DNA of 64,000 bases from G039954875 sp047528275 (GTDB taxonomy: Bacteria; Bacteroidota; Bacteroidia; Flavobacteriales; Blattabacteriaceae). Shown here in pieces: positions 21,170 through 31,014 of this stretch; positions within the stretch are counted from its first letter, which is position 1, and each line of letters begins with the position of its first letter. Location: NCBI GenBank assembly GCA_047528275.1, contig CP180023.1, forward strand, positions 1,550,001-1,614,000, in the 5' to 3' direction. The notes below the pieces were generated by a model that worked only from the letters and a program-made list of their open reading frames with translations, was not told the origin of the DNA and made no database searches. Made by a program: the position numbers and the translations under genes.

Positions 21170-21350
21170 AAAAAAGATACGATTAAGATGGCGTAATAAA
21201 TCATACAGCTCCACTTTCAATCAAAGTTTATGGTCATGACAAAATCATGTCAAACTACCTTCTTTTTCAATAAACTTATCTTATGGTAAAATTTTTAAAA
21301 AAAATAGGGGCTGACTACTTCGATAGGAGTTAAGATCTTAAAAACCTACT

Positions 21351-21358
21351 TACTTTTG
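21351..21358 (+). promoter_or_regulatory. Candidate -7 element for hemW-murI
   Basis: TACTTTTG matches the TANNTTTG consensus and lies 25 bases before the ATG at 21383. A TTG inside it (21356) opens the same frame as hemW, but if this octamer is the promoter that TTG cannot be the start codon, so it helps to choose the ATG. Confidence 0.5.
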
Positions 21359-21382
21359 AGGAGCGCTTTAGTAAGAGATCAG

Positions 21383-22567
21383 ATGGCAGGACTTTACATC
21401 CACATCCCTTTTTGCAGAAAAAGATGTAACTATTGTGATTTTCATTTTTCTACCGATCTCAGTCGGAAAGAAGCAATGGTCACTGCCTTGTATCAGGAAC
21501 TAATTCTACGTCATACGTTTTTATCAGGACAAAAAGTCGAAAGTATTTATTTTGGAGGAGGAACGCCTTCACTTCTGAACCGTGAAGAGTTAACCGTACT
21601 TCTAAAAACAATCACAAAATACTACCAACTATCTTCAAATATTGAGATCACACTGGAAGCCAACCCGAATGACCTTTCTAGGAAAAAATTACAGGTTTTA
21701 TACGCTGCTGGGATCAACAGGCTGAGCATCGGAGTACAATCTTTTTCTGATGAAGATCTTCGGTTTATGAGACGTATTCACACTGCACTGGAGTCACGAC
21801 GATGCATCGCCGAAGCACAAAAAATGGGGTTTTATAACATCAGTATCGATCTGATCTATGGCGCGACGACGACGACTCATACAGTTTGGCTCGAGAACCT
21901 TGAGCAGGCTTTTGCTTCTGGAGTAGTACATCTCTCCGCTTATGCTTTGACGGTCGAACCTCGAACGCAGTTGCATCATTGGATACGGTCAAAAAAAATC
22001 TCTCCCTTGGATGAGGATAAACAAGTACAACAATATAGGATTTTGACAGAGAGAATAGCAGCCAGAGGATTCGCGCAATATGAGGTATCTAATTTTGGAA
22101 AAAAACAATATTTCTCCAAACACAATACGAACTACTGGAAGCATATCCCTTATCTAGGGATCGGTCCTTCAGCCCACTCTTTTGATGGGCAAACCAGACA
22201 GTGGAATGTCCGGAACAATTATCACTATATCAAATCTTTGAGACAGGGATTAATCCCTGCAAAAAACGAAGTACTATCCCCAGCAGATCATTACAACGAA
22301 CACATCATGATGGGACTTCGTACCATCTGGGGAGTAGACCTCAACAGGATCAAAGAATCATGGGGGATTAAATACTATGATCACTTACTGCGAGAAGCAA
22401 AAAAGTTTTTGCAACAAAAAATTTTATCTTGGCAAGGCGAGCATCTATTACTCTCCAAAACACATTGGTTGTATGCTGATGGTATCGCTGCAGCATTGTT
22501 TTTTATTACAAAAAACTGTGACAATCTAGATGATGATAAATCCGTCGGCACCGATAGGCATTTTTGA
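21383..22567 (+). CDS. hemW: Heme chaperone HemW (radical-SAM, coproporphyrinogen oxidase-like)
   Basis: A 394-residue radical-SAM protein from the ATG at 21383 (MAGLYIHIPFCRKRCNYCDF). The CRKRCNYC motif binds the 4Fe-4S cluster. YFGGGTPSLL, EITLEANPNDL and INRLSIGVQSF follow, as in the HemN/HemW superfamily, then a HemW-type C-terminal region (YEVSNFGKKQYFSKHNTNYW, LGIGPSAHSF). Most short relatives of this kind act as heme chaperones or in heme trafficking rather than as true HemN. The frame also extends upstream to a TTG at 21356, inside a promoter-like element, so that start is unlikely. It overlaps murI by 38 bases, indicating an operon. The last residues (DDKSVGTDRHF) lie in the overlap and look unconstrained. 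Confidence 0.9.
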   Translation: MAGLYIHIPFCRKRCNYCDFHFSTDLSRKEAMVTALYQELILRHTFLSGQKVESIYFGGGTPSLLNREELTVLLKTITKYYQLSSNIEITLEANPNDLSRKKLQVLYAAGINRLSIGVQSFSDEDLRFMRRIHTALESRRCIAEAQKMGFYNISIDLIYGATTTTHTVWLENLEQAFASGVVHLSAYALTVEPRTQLHHWIRSKKISPLDEDKQVQQYRILTERIAARGFAQYEVSNFGKKQYFSKHNTNYWKHIPYLGIGPSAHSFDGQTRQWNVRNNYHYIKSLRQGLIPAKNEVLSPADHYNEHIMMGLRTIWGVDLNRIKESWGIKYYDHLLREAKKFLQQKILSWQGEHLLLSKTHWLYADGIAAALFFITKNCDNLDDDKSVGTDRHF

Positions 22568-23339
22568 TTCGGGTGTAGGAGGGCTTACCGTAGCGCAATC
22601 CATCAAACAGCGTATGCCTGAAGAACAACTTATTTATTTCAGCGATAGCAGGCACATGCCTTATGGCGACAAGTCGAAGCTACTCATCGAGACATATGCC
22701 CAAAATATCATACGGTTTTTGATCAAAAAGGGATGCAAAGTTGTTGTAATTGCATGTAATTCAGCTTCTTCCAACGCTTTAGAGGTAATAAAGCAAGAAG
22801 TAACTCAAGGAATTCATGTATTTGATGTGATCCATCCTGTGATAGAAAGTATCGATTTTGCAACAGGTCATAAGCTAGGAGTGATCGCTACACGGGCTAC
22901 TGTGCAATCGGATGTGTATCGCAGAGCCATCAAAAAACGTCATCCTCATTTAGAAATCGTCCAAATGGCCACACCTCTGCTTGCTCCGATGATCGAAGAG
23001 GGTTTTCAAAATGATGAAATATCGCGTGTTGTAGTAAATCATTATCTGAAGCGAGAGGAGCTAAAAGGCATAGAAACCTTAATACTGGCTTGTACACATT
23101 ATTCCATCATCAAGAGAGAGATCCGAAATTTTTACGGTGGGCGAGTCCGTCTGATCGACTCAACTCGGATCGTAGCCAACCGGATCTATCGATGCCTAGC
23201 CGAGTCAAATCTTTTATCTGAATATCTCTTGAAAAAAGACCTTTTTTACGTCTCAGATTTGACAGATGCTTTTGAACGTCAAGCAAAAATATTTTTTGGA
23301 CAGGAAATCACTTTACAATTGCAAGATTTGAGTCCTTAA
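22530..23339 (+). CDS. murI: Glutamate racemase
   Basis: A 269-residue enzyme that makes D-glutamate for peptidoglycan. It carries PIGIFDSGVGGLTVAQ at the N-terminus, SDSRHMPYGDKS, VVVIACNSASSNALE with the first catalytic cysteine (residue about 76), and LILACTHYSIIK with the second (residue about 187). Length and motif spacing are normal. It starts inside the end of hemW (38-base overlap), so the two are co-transcribed. Retention, together with aspartate kinase as the entry to diaminopimelate, indicates that a cell wall is still made. Its 3' end overlaps an unassigned minus-strand remnant. Confidence 0.95.
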   Translation: MMINPSAPIGIFDSGVGGLTVAQSIKQRMPEEQLIYFSDSRHMPYGDKSKLLIETYAQNIIRFLIKKGCKVVVIACNSASSNALEVIKQEVTQGIHVFDVIHPVIESIDFATGHKLGVIATRATVQSDVYRRAIKKRHPHLEIVQMATPLLAPMIEEGFQNDEISRVVVNHYLKREELKGIETLILACTHYSIIKREIRNFYGGRVRLIDSTRIVANRIYRCLAESNLLSEYLLKKDLFYVSDLTDAFERQAKIFFGQEITLQLQDLSP

Positions 23340-24300
23340 CTCTTTGGTATAATGAGTAGAAATCTTCCCATTAGCAGCCTTTTGAGGATATTTCCGTTGT
23401 TTCAATACCATGGTCCTCTCCAGATTGATATTATATCGATCATGCCATTCGGTTTTCATAATTGCACCTCGCAAATAGCTCACTAAAGTGAATATCAAAT
23501 CAACTATATTGTACTTTCTTTTAAAAGTCAATATTTTATAGTTTTCAAATTGTGAGGCATATGAATTGAGAGTATAGAGACCATTTTCATTTCTTAGAAG
23601 GGGAATGTCTTCTGGAAAACATTTTCGGATCAAAACCTTTTGGAACTCTCGGATCCTTGTTTATCAAGTTCCAATGCTTTTAAATTAGTTCAGAACTATT
23701 GTTGAAGCAGTTATTACCTAACTGACACTGTAGTATGCGCTAACGCTTTTAAAGCTTCATCGAGTTACGCAATAGTCATCTGATCAACTTTTCCCATGAC
23801 ATCTCTTTCGGATGCGATCAGTACATATGTGGTAGTAACATTCTTGGGGATCGTGACCATCTTCTCTTGTTTTTCCTTCTTCGATACCACTTACTGTGGC
23901 TCCTTTTTTTGACAGACTAGACAAGAGAACAAAATATTCATCCCACACAAAAATCTGATAATGAGATCTATTTGTTTACTCTCCGAATAAAATCTTTTAG
24001 CATCAGTGGCTATAAACAGTACCAAAGTTTAAGATTGACGTGTCCAGATTATTTTAAAAGGAATTTTTTTAATCAAAAAAATTGCTGTTTATTCTCTAAC
24101 ATAACAATTATGGGTTAAAAAAATAAAACTATGCTCAAGAGAGTCTTCCAGATTTTCTATAAGGTTTTGAAAGATCGCATCCATCATACGCTTACCGAAA
24201 ACAGAATTCAAAGCTGAAATATAGACTTTTATAAAAAAAAGTGAGGTTCATTAGGAGACCACTCAAAAATACTTTGAGACAATTTCTTCATTTTAAAATA
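23313..24300 (-). pseudogene. Unassigned minus-strand remnant downstream of murI
   Basis: A 106-codon minus-strand frame (23633-23313) reads ENGLYTLNSYASQFENYKIL, then NIVDLIFTLVSYLRGAIMKT and LKQRKYPQKAANGKISTHYT, and looks like true protein. Upstream pieces up to about 24300 in other frames (MVTIPKNVTTTYVLIASERD followed by VDQMTIAQLDEALKALAHTT near 23860-23730) suggest that it is the surviving end of a longer broken gene. I do not recognise the family. It overlaps the last 27 bases of murI tail to tail. It could instead be a short intact gene, which I think less likely because of the coding pieces before it. Confidence 0.35.
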
Positions 24301-24682
24301 TCTTCATCATCAATGAAAAATTTTGTATTTCTTATGTTTTTAAATTTTTTTTAAAAAAAAAATAATGTATTATTTTATGTTAATTTAATAATATTATATT
24401 AATATTTAATAATAGATTAAATCATGAAAACGAATAAATTAATTACTTATCATTCTTCTTACAACAAAAGATAGTTTATTAACATCAAATTACTTAATAC
24501 ACATGATAATAAAATAATGAATTTATATATAAATATAATAAAATAAAAAAAATATAATAATAATTAAAATATCCTGACTCCTTCTCAATAAAAAGGATAA
24601 AAAAAGGGGAGAGCTATCTCTGTACGCTTCTGAGACAGTTTTTATTTCGAAATATTTTCCCTGTTAGGAGGTAAATAAGACG
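24301..24682. other. AT-rich intergenic stretch
   Basis: Nearly pure A/T sequence from about 24310 to 24570 with no readable protein on either strand, followed by a short GA-rich segment before the nfuA promoter. No hairpin or repeat array was seen. Confidence 0.5.
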
Positions 24683-24690
24683 TAAATTTG
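24683..24690 (+). promoter_or_regulatory. Candidate -7 element for nfuA
   Basis: TAAATTTG fits TANNTTTG and ends 24 bases before the nfuA ATG at 24715. The region 20-30 bases further upstream is T-rich but has no clean TTTG. Confidence 0.5.
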
Positions 24691-24714
24691 TAGTAGCTGA
24701 CTAATCATCCAATT

Positions 24715-25575
24715 ATGACCCTATACGTTGAAAATACCGCCTTGCCACACATCATCAAGTTTGTTGCAGGGGAGGTACTCATTGAAGGAAGCTACGAATT
24801 TCAAACAACAGATGAGGCCCAAAACGCACCTTTGGCCAAGGAATTATTACAATATCCTTTTACAAAAAAGGTGTTCATCACAGCTAACTTCATCGCCATA
24901 GAAAAAAATGATCTTGTGGAATGGGTCGATGTTGAAGAAGAACTGAAAACCATCATTGCAAATCATCTGAATAGTGGCCATAGACTGATCGTCAGGGAAA
25001 CAATCAAAAAAAGACCCATCTCATTCTATATCGAAATAACGCCCAATCCCGATGTGGTGAAATTCGTTGCCAATCAAATCTTAGTACCTAAGATGTTCGA
25101 AATCAAAAGTAAGGAACAAGCCTATAGATCTCCCCTGGCCGAAGAGCTCTTTCGTTTCCCGTTCATCAGAGAAGTGTTCTTTTTAGGTAATTACATCTCT
25201 ATCACCAAGAGCAAAGAGATCAATTGGAATACCGTCTCTTTTGATTTGAGAGACTACATCGCACAATACCTTCAGGAGGGAAAAACAATACTCCGTTCCG
25301 AGTGGAACGAGCCTGATACCCATCGTGCATACTCAACAATGGAAAAAGAGATCCTCACTATCCTGGACGAATACGTCACTCCTATGGTAGCTCAGGATGG
25401 TGGAAATATCCGCCTAGTTGGCTTTAATGAAGACACCAAAACGGTAAAAATGTTGCTCCAAGGTGCTTGCAGCGGCTGTCCATCTTCAGTGATCACTTTG
25501 AAAGAAGGAGTAGAAAATATCTTGAAAAATTTCTTCCCTGACAAGATCGAAAAAGTCGAGGCCATCAATGGCTAA
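24715..25575 (+). CDS. nfuA: Fe-S cluster carrier protein with two Nfu N-terminal domains and a NifU-like C-terminal domain
   Basis: A 286-residue protein in three parts. Two tandem Nfu N-terminal scaffold domains cover residues about 1-95 (FVAGEVLIEGSYEFQT, PLAKELLQYPFTKKVFITAN) and 105-200 (ITPNPDVVKFVANQIL, SPLAEELFRFPFIREVFFLG). A NifU C-terminal domain covers 210-286, with the cluster-binding cysteines in GACSGCPSS. Such proteins receive Fe-S clusters and deliver them to client enzymes. The doubled N-terminal domain is common in Bacteroidota. It is clean and has its own promoter-like element. Clients in this window include HemW. Confidence 0.9.
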   Translation: MTLYVENTALPHIIKFVAGEVLIEGSYEFQTTDEAQNAPLAKELLQYPFTKKVFITANFIAIEKNDLVEWVDVEEELKTIIANHLNSGHRLIVRETIKKRPISFYIEITPNPDVVKFVANQILVPKMFEIKSKEQAYRSPLAEELFRFPFIREVFFLGNYISITKSKEINWNTVSFDLRDYIAQYLQEGKTILRSEWNEPDTHRAYSTMEKEILTILDEYVTPMVAQDGGNIRLVGFNEDTKTVKMLLQGACSGCPSSVITLKEGVENILKNFFPDKIEKVEAING

Positions 25576-25589
25576 GTCACTACTCTTAA

Positions 25590-26110
25590 CGATCTTCAAC
25601 TAACTACTAAGTCTCTCTCTCCCTTCTCACCTCTCCAATTGGAGATAGATAAGGTTTCCGTTTAGGAATTATACCAAACGCGGTATTCAATCAAAGGATA
25701 AGAAGAGTCAAGAGGTACTCCAGAAAGATCCCATTTAGTTTGATTCTTGTTAGATATAACAAAATAACCTTCTACTTTGAGACTTATATCCTAAACTGGG
25801 TATAAGTGAGAGGGATTACGCTAATAAGCCTTATACTTATTCCAAATTCTCATGATGATTAGGCCATCTCACCAATGCCTGGCTCCTTTAGATAAGTCTA
25901 ACCTTGCTCATTAAAATTTTGATTGAAATTTACACATAGATTAAAATAGATTTGATCGTAGACCTAGGCAGACAGGAAAGCACACAATTATTGCGACCGT
26001 AATTGCATCCTGAAAGGCATATCAGGATAAGTGTCGATAGGATAAAAATTTTCCTAAAAATCAATTTTTTTAGTTCCTATTTCTTCTCAGGATTTTCATC
26101 CTTTTATTGT
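25590..26110 (-). pseudogene. Small minus-strand remnant, perhaps the end of a beta-barrel protein
   Basis: Minus-strand reading gives short pieces such as YDQIYFNLCVNFNQNFNEQG and VILLYLTRIKLNGIF-like text broken by stops. Alternating polar and hydrophobic residues suggest the tail of an outer-membrane beta-barrel, but no family is recognisable. There is no intact frame in this stretch. Confidence 0.2.
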
Positions 26111-26169
26111 AAAGAATTTATTCTTTCGAGCTTATCTTAAAATTATTCAATCAATTGATTTACAATATT

Positions 26170-27895
26170 TTATTGTAATTCAGCAATGCGAATATATATC
26201 AGTCCATAGGTCGAATCGTTAAACTTATGATCTACATTAAAGACGATTACGCGAGCATTCTGTTTGATGTGTTTTTTGATCAGGATGAGAAGACGCAGAT
26301 TGCCTGGATCGATCTCATCAATGAATTTATCAAAATTGTTTCAAATCGGATTTGAATTCGTTAAATATGAAACACTTGTCGGCGTATTTTACACGGACCT
26401 TGTAGGTATTTTTCGGTCGGACATATTGTTCTACAAAAAAATCATAAAAATAAGATTTCATAAATTCGACCATCACCGATATAGAAAAATCAGAAATTGA
26501 CTATTGATCCACAGTGCTCCTATCAAATATTGATATTCGGGATAACGCAGGGTCAAATATAATATACCACTTCAGAGCAAAAACAATGGCAATGGTTTTT
26601 GCTAATATCCCTTCACCAGAAAGAGTCTCCCCATTTCGATGGCTTTATGGAATAAAGAATGCACTTCTGGATCAAAGATGAGAAATTTAGTCAGATAAAA
26701 TTCTCTAATTTATCTTTGTTAAAGATTTCTTTACAAAATTCCATTTTATAAAATCCGACGAGTTGTTTTTATGCTTTGTACTATAAGAATAAATGATAAT
26801 AGTATTTGTTATTATTGTCGAGATCGATGGACTTATTCGTCCCTTAATCTGCTTCGCGAAAGACTACTTCTCTCAAGAATCCGATCTCAGTCAATAGATA
26901 GGGGATCTTGGTAGCAGAAGAAAAAAATATCTCATAATGGGTGTATTACTGAAAAGCAAATCGTTCGAATATAAGTTATTGAGCTTCTTTTGGATCAGAT
27001 CAATAAATACGGGCGGAAGAATCTCTTTGAGCTCCTTACTACTCTTTCAAAATTTGAGTTACTCCTTATAATAAGTTTCGATCCTATTTTTTTTCACCAT
27101 ATACATTGGTAAGCACATAGGTTTTCCACTGTAAAAAATCTGTGAGTTCTACATTGCTTTCTATCTCTTCCCACTGTTTGGGCAAGATGGGATTAGCGAT
27201 GCGCATGTAGACGGTCTTACCTTTTTGTCGAAACATCTCAGATAGGAGGATAGCTACCCTGATACGTTCATCCCATTTGACTAATTGATAAAAAAATCTG
27301 CTATTGCGTCCGTGAAAATAGATGGGAACTACAGGTACTTTTGCTTTTTTGATGAACTTGATAGCTGGTTCTTGCTATACCCGGTCAAGAGATCTCATTG
27401 GTCTCCTTTTGGATCCAAGAAACCTTTCCTGCTGGAAACATATCTATAGGATTCCCTTGGTCTAGATAACGAACGCTTCTTTAATATCAGGAAGATTAGA
27501 TTTTTCGTGGTTTTCAAAAGGAGTTACAGGAAAGATATATAACTGTATGGGTTTAATCCTATCGATCAATAAGTTGTCTATCAACCTATAATCAGTTCAT
27601 AGTATCGATAGAGCTTTCATCAAGATCCCATAAAGGATGGTTGAAGAGTATAATAAAATGGGGCTTTTTTAGGAATACGCTTGAGATCTTCTTCATACTG
27701 TTTCATAGCAGAGCTGAAACTTTTCCAATAAGACCTTCAAAAAACCTTCTCCTGAGAGATACTTGATTTTTTCATAAACCCCATTGAACTTATGAAGTCA
27801 AAAAAAACACACCACTTCTTGGTTGATCAAATCCATCAGCTTAGCATAATAACGGGCCAACCTGACGATTTTTTGACTTCTTCTTGTGTGACGCG
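26170..27895 (-). pseudogene. Lysophospholipid acyltransferase / GNAT fusion pseudogene
   Basis: Minus-strand pieces follow the order of Cytophagales-type proteins that join a PlsC-like acyltransferase to an OlsB-like GNAT domain. First comes a degraded acyltransferase part near 27660-27550. AIKFIKKAKVPVVPIYFHGR and FFYQLVKWDERIRVAILLSE lie at 27370-27250, then MRIANPILPKQWEEIESNVE. Further down are FLIFDPEVHSLFHKAIEMGR (about 26690-26630), LTLRYPEYQYLIGALWI, and FDKFIDEIDPGNLRLLILIK with NARVIVFNVDHKFNDSTYGL (26330-26210). Stops and shifts are frequent. It begins about 10 bases after the lysC stop. The predicted role was membrane-lipid acylation, possibly ornithine or other amino lipids; that substrate is inference. 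Confidence 0.7.
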
Positions 27896-27904
27896 AGAGT
27901 GCTA

Positions 27905-29155
27905 TTATTCTTTGAATATCCATTGGGCCGTATTGGCAGTGAGCTGACGCAATAAGACCGATTTTTCTTCGATGACTTTTGCTAGAACCGTCTCATCATA
28001 ATGTCGTATCGTGTATAAAGATACCTCTTTTGATACTGTGATTTTGTACCTAGAGCTCAATTTTTCTACGAGAAGATCCAGTTGACAAAATTGATCCTCC
28101 ACACAAACTGAAAAACTAATCGCTGAACTTTGGATCAAATTTACCTTGATGAGATGCTCAGCAAGGCGTTTAAATAATTCGCTGAGATCCTTCTCTACAA
28201 TAAATGAAAAATCTCTGCTCGAAAAGGACAATAAGGTCTGAGTCTTTTTCACAATACAACAAGGCAGTAATGGTTCTATAGAAATCCCATGAGTCACTAC
28301 AGTACCTGGCTGACCGGGTTGAAGAAAAGAACGCACATAGAGTGGGATACCTTTCTTTTGCAAAGGTTGCAAAGTCTTTGGATGAATGACCGAAGCACCA
28401 TAATAAGCCAACTCAATGGCTTCTTCATAAGAAATACGGTGTAATAGTTTTGCATCGGGGAAATAATATGGATCTGCATTCAATATACCTGGAACATCTT
28501 TCCAGATGGTCTGGCTCTCTGCATCCAAGCAATAAGCAAAAATAGCCGCCGTATAATCAGAACCTTCTCTGCCTAATGTCGTCGTAAAACGGTTAGGGTC
28601 CGAACCTAAAAACCCTTGAGTGATATAAAACCGATCCTTATCGAGCATACGGATATGCTTTTCGGTTAGTTCCCAATCCACATGGGCTTCGCGATAGGAG
28701 CTGTCAGTTTTGATATAATCACGTACATCTATCCAAATGTTTTGAATGCCTATCAAATTAAGATATTCACTAACGATTTTTGTCGAGATCAGTTCACCAG
28801 CACCAATCACCTGATCATAGACAAAATCATATTTCGGAGATCTGTTACGCCGCAAGAAAATCCTCAAATCATCAAAAAATACCTCAACCTCTCTAAGAAT
28901 GGCTTCACCTGAAGGGAAGAGCTCAGTAGTAATCTTGAGATGAGTTTGGGCGATCTCATCAATTTTGACATCGGTAGCCTCTTGCGCAAAATAGCGTCTG
29001 ATGATTTCCTCCAAAGCATTGGTGGTCTTACCCATGGCCGAAACGATCATAAAGGTTTTTTCATAACCCACTTTTTCCAGGACATGCACCACATTCTTGA
29101 CACCTTCAGCATCTTTAACAGAAGCTCCTCCAAACTTGTATACCTTTATCTTCAA
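27905..29155 (-). CDS. lysC: Aspartate kinase
   Basis: A 416-residue aspartokinase catalysing the first step from aspartate toward diaminopimelate, lysine, threonine and methionine. It starts MKIKVYKFGGASVKDAEGVK with the kinase-site KFGGAS. VIGAGELISTKIVSEYL follows, then TTLGREGSDYTAAIFAYCLD, in which Bacteroidota enzymes have E in place of the second G. WKDVPGILNADPYYFPDA and SYEEAIELAYYGASVIHPKT come next, then a C-terminal region from about residue 300 in the position of ACT regulatory domains. The length suits a monofunctional enzyme. Retention fits peptidoglycan synthesis beside murI, and possibly amino-acid supply to a host, which is inference only. Confidence 0.92.
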   Translation of the reverse strand: MKIKVYKFGGASVKDAEGVKNVVHVLEKVGYEKTFMIVSAMGKTTNALEEIIRRYFAQEATDVKIDEIAQTHLKITTELFPSGEAILREVEVFFDDLRIFLRRNRSPKYDFVYDQVIGAGELISTKIVSEYLNLIGIQNIWIDVRDYIKTDSSYREAHVDWELTEKHIRMLDKDRFYITQGFLGSDPNRFTTTLGREGSDYTAAIFAYCLDAESQTIWKDVPGILNADPYYFPDAKLLHRISYEEAIELAYYGASVIHPKTLQPLQKKGIPLYVRSFLQPGQPGTVVTHGISIEPLLPCCIVKKTQTLLSFSSRDFSFIVEKDLSELFKRLAEHLIKVNLIQSSAISFSVCVEDQFCQLDLLVEKLSSRYKITVSKEVSLYTIRHYDETVLAKVIEEKSVLLRQLTANTAQWIFKE

Positions 29156-29344
29156 TTCTTTTACTTCAGTCTCTGATGATCTTCGAAAATAAAACTTTTA
29201 TAAAATCCTCTTCTACCTACAAGGAGGTAGATCATTTCAAAAGCCGTATAAGCTAGGGTAAAGATAACCAAATTCGATTTCTTAGTTTTTTAGGTTTAAT
29301 GATTTTTTCCAGAAATTTCACCTTTAAAATCTAGCCTATTTTCA

Positions 29345-30340
29345 TGCAAAAATTTATACATTCAGCAAATTTTTCATCGAAAAACAAAACCAATTCTCAT
29401 ATTCTACCGGAGAACTTTACCCTTTACTCAATGCGATAAAGCTAGCAAAAAAAAAAGTACTCGACCGTGAAGTCAACAAAGCTAGATTGGTCGATGTTTT
29501 CAGAAACACTGGCGTGACCAACGTACAGAGAGAAACACAATAAAAATTGGATCATTTCCCCCATATACCTTCATCGATGCTATCATGCAGGTCAACGTAG
29601 TCTGTTGGATTTCACTAGAATAAGATGAAGATTTTATGTCTATAGGTCATCAACAAAGTACACATCAAAATAAGTACATCGTCTTGATCGATCCACTCGA
29701 TAGCTAATTCAATATCGATATAAATGTTTCTATCGGTACCATTTTCTCTATATATACACGAATCTCACCAGTGAATACTCCTGTGACCATAGAGAGAATT
29801 TTTTACAACCCGGACATCGACAAGTAGCTTCCGTGTATATCATATACGGCTCATTTACTATGTTGGTATATATTACAGGTCACACAGTGAATGGTTTTAC
29901 ACTAGACCCGTCTTTAGGGACTTTCTATTTATCTCATCCCAATATCCCTTTCCACAAAAAGGGGAAGATCTACTCGGTAGATGAAGATAATTACGTTCAT
30001 ATCCCACAAAGATTCAAAGACTTTATAAGATATTATCAAAAGGAGAAAGAAGATAAACCTTACACGGCACGTTATATGGGGTCTTTGGTAGCCAATTTTT
30101 ATAGGAATATGATCAGAGGCGAAATTTATATCTATCTTACCAGTTCCCAAGTCCCAGAAGGAATTCTGTGACTCTTCTACGAATGCAATCCCATGGCCTT
30201 TTTGTCCGATCAGATAGTTGGGGAGGTTCTGATGGACAGTCGACTGTCCTAGATCCAACCCAGAACTTTACATCAACATGTCTCTTTTTTTTGTGAATCA
30301 GCCGAACTGGTCAACAAAACTGAAACCTTTGTCAATCGTG
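29345..30340 (+). pseudogene. fbp: Fructose-1,6-bisphosphatase (class I) pseudogene
   Basis: FBPase is the key irreversible step of gluconeogenesis. Plus-strand pieces run in order: FFIEKQNQFSYSTGELYPLL (about 29370-29430), LDREVNKARLVDVFRNTGVT, and a degenerate metal-site region at about 29690 (VLIDPLD in another frame). Then comes a 112-codon open stretch at 29833-30171 with GHTVNGFTLDPSLGTFYLSH and YTARYMGSLVANFYRNMIRG. The end is LLYECNPMAFLSDQIVGE-like text, then ESAELVNKTETFVNR. In-frame stops (for example at 29540) and frameshifts break it in at least five places. The open middle piece should not be mistaken for a small gene. Confidence 0.88.
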
Positions 30341-30420
30341 ACTGAGCTGGAGAGAAACCATTTTACGAAAACATTCTCAGGAATGGTTTCATACACCGAA
30401 AAGATTTATTTTTATTTACC

Positions 30421-30798
30421 ATGACTGGTGGGCAAAAATTCAGAAGATCCGAACGGCTTAGAGGAAAAATATGCATCGAAGCACTTTTCGAAAAGGGACG
30501 TTCATTCTCAAATAATAACCTGCGCATCGTTTATATCGAACACGCACTTCAAGGGCCCAACCAATCCAAGATCGGGGTGTCAGTCTCTAAAAAGTTTTTC
30601 AAAAGAGCTGTTGACAGAAATCGAATAAAACGCCTATTGAGGACCTCCTATCGGTTGAATAAAACGATTCTTAAGAAAAGGAAGAATAAATCCTATCATA
30701 TCATGTTCATCTACACGAGCAAAACCTTAGCCTGTTTTGATGAGATAAATGAAGTCATGAAAAAGATCCTCCACCGCTTGTGCGAAAAAGAGGCCTAA
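30421..30798 (+). CDS. rnpA: Ribonuclease P protein component
   Basis: A 125-residue basic protein that helps the RNase P RNA mature tRNA 5' ends. It contains FRRSERLRGKICIEALFEKG near the N-terminus and the family signature KRAVDRNRIKRLLRTSYRLN (residues about 61-80). GVSVSKKFFKRA precedes the signature as in other bacteria. It is intact and compact. The usual neighbour ribosomal protein L34 is not adjacent: the gene follows the dead fbp with an 80-base gap, and the minus-strand membrane-protein gene lies behind it. Confidence 0.92.
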   Translation: MTGGQKFRRSERLRGKICIEALFEKGRSFSNNNLRIVYIEHALQGPNQSKIGVSVSKKFFKRAVDRNRIKRLLRTSYRLNKTILKKRKNKSYHIMFIYTSKTLACFDEINEVMKKILHRLCEKEA

Positions 30799-30819
30799 CC
30801 AAAAAGTTTCTTGAGTTAG

Positions 30820-31014
30820 TTATCTAAGCATTCTTGCGCGGATGCGTTGAAGCAATAAATAGACCGTCACCAACAAGATTCCACACGCCCCCCCCATAGC
30901 ACCTATGAGGTGAGACCCCTGATCTTCTGAAACAGCTTCCCAGAATATCAAATACAGCTGAGTTCCCAACAAGAGAATAAAACCTATCAGGACGATGTAT
31001 AAAAACGTTCTCAT
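30820..31014 (-). CDS. Small membrane protein of unknown function
   Basis: A 64-residue protein with two predicted membrane helices (FLYIVLIGFILLLGTQLYLI and IGAMGGACGILLVTVYLLLQ) and a basic tail RIRARMLR. Its ATG overlaps the marC stop codon by four bases, so it is in the same operon and probably real rather than a chance frame. Small two-helix proteins of this kind are common in Bacteroidota, but I cannot name the family. The tail-to-tail distance to rnpA is only 21 bases. Confidence 0.6.
   Translation of the reverse strand: MRTFLYIVLIGFILLLGTQLYLIFWEAVSEDQGSHLIGAMGGACGILLVTVYLLLQRIRARMLR

Noticed and set aside
29833..30171. A 112-codon open frame that could be called a small gene
   Set aside because: It is the middle of the class I fructose bisphosphatase; preceding and following family motifs continue in other frames.
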